Assembly: GCA_029298735.1 (NCBI GenBank)
Contig: JANSLP010000331.1
Span: 1 to 35,246 of the forward strand
DNA: 35,246 nucleotides
Reading direction: 5' to 3'
From: Ophiostoma sp. CBS 140.51
Lineage: Eukaryota; Ascomycota; Sordariomycetes; Ophiostomatales; Ophiostomataceae
The notes below the pieces were generated by a model, which was given only the letters and a program-made list of their open reading frames with translations, did not search any database and was not told the DNA's origin. Below, in pieces: positions 29,419 to 35,246 of this stretch (its first letter is position 1; each line of letters opens with the position of its first letter). The translations under genes were made by a program, and so were the position numbers.

Positions 29419-30681
29419 CTACACAGCTACGCCTGGCTTGGCCGCGCCTGGCGTCTGTCTTGGCGCTCGGACGGGATCGAGCTGCTCGGGTGCTGGCCGC
29501 AGCGGCCACATGTCGCCGTCCGGCGGCATTTGTAGCAGAGGCACGGCCTTTTGCGAGGGCTCGTGTCCTGCTGCAGCCGCAGCACGCACAAAATCGGCGG
29601 CGGCAAACTGCTCAAACTGTAGATCTGGGTGCGCCCACTTGTCCTCCCCGCCCGTCGCCGCTGGCAGGACGTACTCAATCGCTGCAAACAAGCTGGGCCA
29701 CAGTTTTTGTCCTCGCTCCGCTCGCTTTCCTTCCTGTGTTTGCTCCGCACGACTGTCGTGGAGCTCCGCCGCTCGCTCTGCCACCATTGCCAGCCGTGTC
29801 AGGGCCAGGAGATTGAACGTCGAGTAGTGCCAGCTGCGTGTCCGTGCCAGCTCCGCCGGCTGCTGTCCATCTGCTGTGATGGTCTTTGGGACATGTTCCT
29901 CGACAGCAAACGCCACCTCCTTGGCGACCTGCTCTGTATCCCCTACATACGCGGCAATCGATGCCACCAGCATGGCCGCAAAGCCGCCGTGGTTGTTGTG
30001 TTCGGCGTGCTCCGTCTTGCCAAAGTCGCCATCGACAAGCCAGGACAGAAAGGTCGTGTTCCAAACCTTGAAGCCTACTTCGTCTTCGTCCGTCCATGAA
30101 GTCGCTGCCCTCAACAGGACCGCCGCATCCAGGACACTCGCATATGACTGCGAAAAGTCAATGATGCCAATCGCGCGGCCCGTGTTGATGCCCGGGATCA
30201 GCTGGGCATGGTTGAGGCTCGGCCTCATGGCTGTTGCGGGTGCCACGAACCATGTACGCAGCACAAGGGCGGCATGGTCGGCATAGCGTGTGTCGTCCGT
30301 GTAGTATGCCGCCAGGGCCAGCACGTACACCGACCGGAACACTTTTTCAAGATAGATGCGGTCGGTGTAGGTCAAGACTTCCGGGTTCTTTTGGCCGTCA
30401 CGCTGGATGTAGGGCAGGCCGCCCTCGTCGGCACGGGCAGGGTCGGGCCAGTAGTAGGGAGCTTGGCTGACGTAGTCGTGGAGGTTGCCGCTGGGGCCAG
30501 CCTTGGTCTTTTGGGTGACGGACCAGGGGCCTTCGGTGAGCCAGCCGTCGGCCTCAGTTGTGAGCAAGTCGAGAGCGTTTCGGAGGGCGTCGTCGACATC
30601 AGCCCCGGTCTTGATGCGCGCCTTGATGGAGGCCAGCTCGCGGCCATCGAGGGTGACCGTCTGGGGTATGTAGTCGGCCAT
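29419..30681 (-). CDS. Polysaccharide lyase of the alginate-lyase fold (PF05426 type)
   Basis: Predicted 420 aa, intronless. Such enzymes cleave polyuronates by beta-elimination, leaving a 4,5-unsaturated uronic acid. Family hallmarks are visible: SQAPYYWPDP at about 72-81 (the typical YWPDP motif), EHNNHGGF (228-234) with the Asn-His pair that neutralises and abstracts the proton, and LARTRSWHYSTFNL (about 279-292), matching the catalytic Arg…Tyr region of A1-III/PL5-type lyases. An (alpha/alpha)-barrel helix pattern fills the rest. No signal peptide is seen at the preferred start (30681, MADYIPQ); the frame stays open upstream but that sequence is poor. The divergent GH88 gene supplies the next step. 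Substrate (alginate, glucuronan or other) cannot be fixed; it may fall in CAZy PL38. Confidence 0.85.
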   Translation of the reverse strand: MADYIPQTVTLDGRELASIKARIKTGADVDDALRNALDLLTTEADGWLTEGPWSVTQKTKAGPSGNLHDYVSQAPYYWPDPARADEGGLPYIQRDGQKNPEVLTYTDRIYLEKVFRSVYVLALAAYYTDDTRYADHAALVLRTWFVAPATAMRPSLNHAQLIPGINTGRAIGIIDFSQSYASVLDAAVLLRAATSWTDEDEVGFKVWNTTFLSWLVDGDFGKTEHAEHNNHGGFAAMLVASIAAYVGDTEQVAKEVAFAVEEHVPKTITADGQQPAELARTRSWHYSTFNLLALTRLAMVAERAAELHDSRAEQTQEGKRAERGQKLWPSLFAAIEYVLPAATGGEDKWAHPDLQFEQFAAADFVRAAAAAGHEPSQKAVPLLQMPPDGDMWPLRPAPEQLDPVRAPRQTPGAAKPGVAV

Positions 30682-32396
30682 GGTCGACTGTACTTGGGAG
30701 GAGGAGGTAGGTGAAGGTCGAGGAAGTGAGGTATCATGAGTTGAGAAAGGAGTGCCCTGGCGATGCTCAAGTCGATGCTCGTCTGGGAAGGAGCTTGTTA
30801 TGTGTCGTGGTCGATGGTCCGTCCAGTCGAGGAAAGAGCTAGCCCGCGTCGGTGTTTCCCGTTTTGACCGTCTCAATGATTGTCGTCGTCAAGCGGAAGG
30901 AGCAACTGGTCATCGTCCAAGCCAGCCGCCGGGCCTTCGGCTCTTTTGTTCTTTTGCTCACGGCATGCCAGATGGCCCGTCGAAGCTTTTCGTCACTTTC
31001 GTCATTTTTGTTGCTTTCGGTTTCTTCCTTCGCGTTTGTTGTAACTGTCCCAGCCGTAACACTGTAACGCTTCGGTATATTTTTGTGACACAAGAGATGC
31101 AACTTCGTCTGCCAATCGATCTGACTGGTGGGATTGTTGATGAGAGTAAAAATGGGAAAGAAGGTGTAAAGTCGGCCGCTAGCCGGGAAGGTGCGAATGG
31201 GAGAGGTTGACGAAAGGTTGGCGCACTTGCTTGTTGGAGGGTGGGAGGTGCGTGGGAAGTTGCGTTCGATGTGCGTCAAGGTGCATGAGGTGCGTCGGGG
31301 TCCATCGGACCTGCCTCCGATGCCCGCAAAATCCACGGCTCATCGGCCCAACCCACCACCGCCCATTATAATTTCTATATCCACCCATGGCGTGTAAGTC
31401 CTCAAAGGGGCGACCGCAACGTACCTTTCAACGCAGTCTCCTTCCTCCTCCCACGCTCGCCACGTCCTTCAGGGTCTTTTTTCCTCTTCTGATCCTCTTT
31501 TTACATTCGGAGGGCCGCATTGGCGCAAATGCAACCTGTGTGGCTTCAGTCCAATGGGTCGGATCACCGCCTGCCGGCTTGGTTTTTGCATGGTTTTTAC
31601 TTGTTTTGCTGTCCCACTTCTCAATGTTAAATCGATAAAAATAATGAATAAGACCGATCAATCCACAGCATGGGCGACAAATTCCCCGGTGCGTCAATGC
31701 TCCACCGTTGTCCTTTTTTCCTCTCTATTTTTGGCCCGTTTGGTGTCCGCTTTGGCGGTTGTGAAGGAGGGGCGTAAGAATAAAGAATAAGAAAGTAGAT
31801 TTGGACAAATAGAACGGAGTTGTTCAAGAGCAGTTTTGTCGTTGACGCGGACAGTGAGAGCGAAGAGCGTAAGAATGTGAGGAGCGACTTTGCAAGCGGA
31901 GAAGAGAGTAGAGCGGAGAGCGGAGAGCGACCGCAAAGAGGGGCGGCGGAGTGGCGAGGCGACCAACGAGGGAAGTGAGCGAAGGCCCGACGAGTGACGC
32001 CAGAGTGAGGAGAGATGCAGGAGACAAGACGCACGATAGGATAGGGAAAGCAACAGCGAAGGGGAAAAGGAAAGAGGCAAATTGACGAGAAACGGGAACA
32101 AGTGCGAGAAGGCACGCTACATATCGGCCATCTCTCTTCCATTTCGCGCAAACTTATCCCGCTGTCCAAACAAGAGAGAGATAGAAGAAGGCACTGCAAA
32201 CCGCTGGCGGTGAACACAGAGTCCCCGTTGTCAACTCCCTTGGCTCGCTTGTCCTGACGATACAGTACAAGACACTGTCCCATTCTTTTGTTGACAAGCC
32301 CCTTTTTTCAAACTCCCGTCACATTTATCCACCACCAAAAAAAATTAACCAAAGCCAAGACTCTCCATCAACATCCACCAACCCTCATCACACACC
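30682..32396. promoter_or_regulatory. Shared 1.7-kb upstream region of lyase and GH88 genes
   Basis: This lies between divergent starts and probably holds both promoters. TATAATTTCTATAT near 31371-31384 is TATA-like. A purine-rich tract on the plus strand runs about 31845-32100. The GH88 leader (32285-32396) is A/C-rich with CACACCATGG at the start. A small plus frame at 31387-31638 (83 codons, two hydrophobic stretches) has no recognised family and is not called. Confidence 0.45.
31845..32100 (+). repeat. Purine-rich tract with GAGCGGAGA-type motifs
   Basis: Over about 250 bp the plus strand is dominated by A and G, with recurrent GAGAGCG, GCGGAGAG and GGGAA motifs. It is a polypurine/polypyrimidine tract of imperfect repeats rather than a clean tandem array. 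Confidence 0.55.
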
Positions 32397-34007
32397 ATGG
32401 ACACAAGCGTCCCTATCGTCGCCACAACGACAGCATCTTCATCCAGCTCGGCCTCCGGCATCCTGCCGACACCACTGTCGTCGACCGCCATGTCGTCGCC
32501 GCCCGTATCGTCGCCACCGCTGGCCTCGGCCCCGCTGCCAGCAGCCATCCAAGCCGACTTCAAGATCCCCGAGGGGGCCTCCACAGAGACGGTCGACCCG
32601 TTATTACCTGCTTCGCCATCCTCAACATCCTTATCGTCGCCATTGTCCGTGTCTCTGGCCGGTCTCTACTCTGAGAGTGTTGCCGCCAAGATCTGGCGAG
32701 TCGCCGAGTCGTATCTCGAGGCTGAGCCGGAACTCACAACGTACCCCGAATACATCCCTCAGACTGGCGACGATGCCACCGGTCACTATCTATCCAAACC
32801 CGCAACGTTCTGGACATGCGGTTTCTTCCCAGCCAGCCTTTATTGCATCTTGGAGAGAGCCATCAAGTACGGCGTTCCTGGTGGCAGCACAAACAACATT
32901 TCGACCGACCAGTTCGTCACCCAGCTTTTGGCCCTCGGCCGACGCTGGACCGCACCTTTGCATGCCCAAGTCACCCGGACCAACAGTCATGATTTGGGGT
33001 TTATCGTGCGCGCTCTACGCATGGACTGGGAGCTGACGGGAAACCCGGCGAGCTTGCGAGGATATTGTACTGCCGCTGCCAGCCTGGCCACCCGCTACAG
33101 TGCCCTTGTGGGCGCCATCCGCAGCTGGGACCGTTCTATTTCGAAGAGGTACGAGATTACCGACCCAGACCGTAACTTTCTGGTCATTATCGACAGCATG
33201 TGCAACATGGACCTGCTGTTTTATGCGGCGCGGCACACCAACAACCCGCAGCTGGCGGCGATTGCCACGCAGCATGCGCGGACCGTCCTCCGGACACTGG
33301 TGAGACCTGCGGACAGCTCGACATGGCACGTCGCCAACCTAGACCCGACGCTGGCGGGCGGCGTGGTGCAGTACCAAATGACGCACCAGGGATACTCGGA
33401 CAACTCAACATGGTCGCGGGGACAGGCGTGGGCAGTACTGGGTTTTGCGCAAACCTACGGATGGACGGCGTTGCCCGAGTTTCTGGCGGCGACGCAGCGG
33501 GTGGCCGACTGCTTTTTGAAGCGTCTTGAAGAGTCTCCCGCAGCATCACACACATATGTGCCGCTATGGGACTTTGATGCGCCTGTGCAGGATGCAGATC
33601 AGCAGGACAGCAATGGACAGCCACTGCGGGACACCTCGGCGGGCCTGATTGCGGCGAATGGACTGTTGTTGCTGCACCAAGCTCTGGAGCGAGAGGATGC
33701 TGAAAATGGAGAAAACATAGCATATGACGGACGGTACCTTGTAGCAGCACTGCGTATCGTGCACGAGACACTGGGGTACTCGCTAGACCGTGAGGATGTG
33801 GCCGCTTTCACAGTGGACAGTGCTACAGGCGCCATCCATGTCCCCGCCGGCACCTGGGATGACATCTTGCGGCACTCGACGGCCAACAACAACCAGTATG
33901 CGCTGGTGCGGTACGCCGACGTCGGGCTGGTGTATGCCGACTACTACTTCCTCGAGTTTGGCAACCAGCTGTTGCGCATGGAACTTCAGGTCGCACCGAG
34001 GCAGTGA
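32397..34007 (+). CDS. GH88 unsaturated glucuronyl hydrolase
   Basis: Predicted 536 aa, intronless. GH88 enzymes hydrate the 4,5-double bond of unsaturated uronic acids released by lyases, freeing 5-keto-4-deoxyuronate. The (alpha/alpha)6-barrel covers about residues 85-530. NSHDLGFIV (about 196-204) holds one catalytic Asp (199) and DSMCNMDLL (266-274) holds the second (266); WSRGQAWAV (339-347) lines the substrate site. Residues 1-80 are Ser/Thr/Pro/Ala-rich and probably disordered, and no signal peptide is evident, so a cytosolic enzyme is likely. The start ATG at 32397 is in CACCATGG. It is head-to-head with the lyase gene, suggesting a shared pathway and perhaps shared induction. Confidence 0.9.
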   Translation: MDTSVPIVATTTASSSSSASGILPTPLSSTAMSSPPVSSPPLASAPLPAAIQADFKIPEGASTETVDPLLPASPSSTSLSSPLSVSLAGLYSESVAAKIWRVAESYLEAEPELTTYPEYIPQTGDDATGHYLSKPATFWTCGFFPASLYCILERAIKYGVPGGSTNNISTDQFVTQLLALGRRWTAPLHAQVTRTNSHDLGFIVRALRMDWELTGNPASLRGYCTAAASLATRYSALVGAIRSWDRSISKRYEITDPDRNFLVIIDSMCNMDLLFYAARHTNNPQLAAIATQHARTVLRTLVRPADSSTWHVANLDPTLAGGVVQYQMTHQGYSDNSTWSRGQAWAVLGFAQTYGWTALPEFLAATQRVADCFLKRLEESPAASHTYVPLWDFDAPVQDADQQDSNGQPLRDTSAGLIAANGLLLLHQALEREDAENGENIAYDGRYLVAALRIVHETLGYSLDREDVAAFTVDSATGAIHVPAGTWDDILRHSTANNNQYALVRYADVGLVYADYYFLEFGNQLLRMELQVAPRQ

Positions 34008-34528
34008 TGAGGGAAGAGAGGGGATGATATCAAGGGAGATGGGTTGGTGATTGTATGCAACGAGGGCACAGGAATACTGGTTCATGTAGGTTGTATTTCA
34101 GGCAATCGGTATTGACTGAGTCCTTCCATCCAGTTAGCGAGGAAGCCTCAGTCTTATATAGTTAACCGTGATCATTCCTGGATCATTCTCAGAATTATTT
34201 CCCGTATGATGCGCCTCGTGGTTTATCTATGGTTCATTCTTTAATTCATTCTCCGTAAGCGCTTCAACCTGCTAATAATATTCTCTTTTACAAATAAAGG
34301 ATTCCCTTATTTGAATTATATCCGCGATATCCCATTTCTTTTTCAATCATCTCTTGACTTGTTACTACTACCATTTGAGAGGCAAGCTTAACTGCATCTC
34401 GGGAAGCCGTAACTAAACGATTCACAACTACAAAGGTAAGACGGTTAGCATAAGGAGACCTTTTTCTTTGAACGATTAGCGAAGATAAAGACATGAACGC
34501 AGTGCTTACCAAGGAGAAGGAGAGGAGA

Positions 34529-34700
34529 TATGGCTTGCTCCGCAAGGGGCCTCGCCTTTGTGCCTAAAGAGGCTGCGCTTCGGAGGGTAATTTTGAAAGC
34601 CTACCATGAGGAGGCCACTGCAGGGCATTTTGGCAAGGGACACATGCTTGAGAAAACAACGGGAGCATGCCGCCTGTTTGTGAGTATGGCAAAAACATAA
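34529..34700 (+). mobile_element. Degenerate Ty3/Gypsy integrase zinc-binding fragment
   Basis: Reading from 34529 gives YGLLRKGPRLC. After a frame change near 34562 it continues PKEAALRRVILKAYHEEAT then AGHFGKGHMLEKT, before a stop at 34698-34700. This resembles the start of the integrase H2C2 zinc finger (…VLxxYHxxPxAGHFGxxKTLE…) of Gypsy-type retrotransposons, with both His present. The Cys pair is not recognisable and the flanks carry no reverse transcriptase or LTR. It is a short dead relic. Confidence 0.6.
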
Positions 34701-35166
34701 GAACACCTTCGGTCTGGTCGATATTTGTTTACGCCACAACTTTTTATTACGCTGGTAATGAATGAGAGAAATAGCATCAATTCCAGGCAGCGCAACCGGT
34801 TTGATGCCCAAAATTGCACATTTGCGTCCAGTCATGATTGGGATATCAAGCTGGGCGGCAACAGTAACGGGGCATTCACTCACCAGGGTCGCGCCGCGGA
34901 ATCACATATCATTACTCGTAGTTGCTTCCGTCCTGGCGCCTTCTACTGTCGACGGCTAACTTGTTGTCTAAAAAGAATCAAAGAAGAATAAAAAAAGAAT
35001 AAGAAAAATGGCAAAAGAAAATCGAGGCAGTCGGAAATAGGGAATGATACCAGTGTCCATGAACCCCCTTAATCTTTCCTGTCCATATTCGCCACCACGC
35101 TCTGCAGCTCAGCGGCTTTGCCGCCGCCTCAGCAATGCTACCGCAGATATAAGTGCAGAATTCCTT

Positions 35167-35201
35167 GGGGGGGGGGGGGGGGGGGGGGGGAAAAAAAAAA
35201 A
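35167..35201 (+). repeat. Homopolymer G24-A11 run
   Basis: 24 consecutive G are followed directly by 11 A, 45 bp from the window end. Such runs often stop assemblies, or arise from sequencing chemistry artefacts. Confidence 0.9.
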
Positions 35202-35246
35202 CACTTTTTGTAATAGTTTCTTTAAATTGCACTTTGGGAGGTGGGA

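Larger units (their letters stand above)
34008..35246. other. Right-edge region with transposon debris
   Basis: AT-richer than the coding half, with a Gypsy integrase fragment (34529-34700) and two minus-strand frames of protein-like but unrecognised sequence (34288-34545 and about 34740-34910). The end carries G24 then A11. No intact gene is called. Confidence 0.5.

Noticed and set aside
31387..31638. 83-codon plus-strand frame with two hydrophobic stretches behind a TATA-like sequence
   Set aside because: No family is recognised, composition is Phe/Leu/Arg-rich as expected from pyrimidine-rich DNA, and it lies inside a likely promoter region.

Overview
This window looks like nuclear DNA of a filamentous ascomycete, most likely a Sordariomycete. 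The genes are compact and GC-rich. Introns are short (50-117 bp) with GTRNGT-type donors and CTAAC/CTGAC-type branch sites, start codons often sit in CACCATGG-like contexts, and the gene set is typically fungal (HIS3, LOC1, RFC4, MAU2/SCC4, kinesin-3). I support 14 protein genes, one transposon relic and several regulatory or structural elements. No tRNA, rRNA or CRISPR was seen. Homopolymer runs near both ends (A28 at 5-32; G24-A11 at 35167-35201) fit the ends of an assembly contig.

Layout: 540-4245 (-) MAU2/SCC4 cohesin loader with a Q-rich N-terminus; 5703-7322 (+) ABHD1/3/EHT1-type alpha/beta hydrolase; 7824-8500 (-) LOC1 ribosome assembly factor; 8908-9675 (+) HIS3; 10269-10636 (+) small mitochondrial RCF3-like protein; 10996-12127 (-) RFC4 clamp-loader subunit; 12841-15144 (+) NAD kinase; 15707-16816 (-) secreted protein with dibasic sites; 16817-20179 a gene-poor 3.4 kb stretch with microsatellites and two degenerate minisatellites; 20180-22355 (+) short kinesin-3-like motor; 23687-24973 (+) unrecognised 428-aa protein behind a long pyrimidine-rich leader; 26413-27333 (+) class II eIF4E (4EHP-like); 27965-28649 (-) EF-hand protein; 29419-30681 (-) alginate-lyase-fold polysaccharide lyase; 32397-34007 (+) GH88 unsaturated glucuronyl hydrolase; 34529-34700 a frameshifted Ty3/Gypsy integrase fragment.

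Most of the first 28 kb is conserved housekeeping (cohesin loading, DNA replication, ribosome assembly, histidine and NADP synthesis, translation, transport). Two parts look accessory. One is the divergent lyase and GH88 pair, which reads as a two-step pathway: beta-elimination of a polyuronate, then removal of the unsaturated uronic acid. The other is the transposon-littered right end. The least explained signals are a nested 89-nt hairpin at 25456-25544 followed by a T5 run, the multi-dibasic secreted protein, and the orphan gene at 23687. All exon structures were worked out by hand from frame, splice-site and family continuity, without alignment or transcript data.
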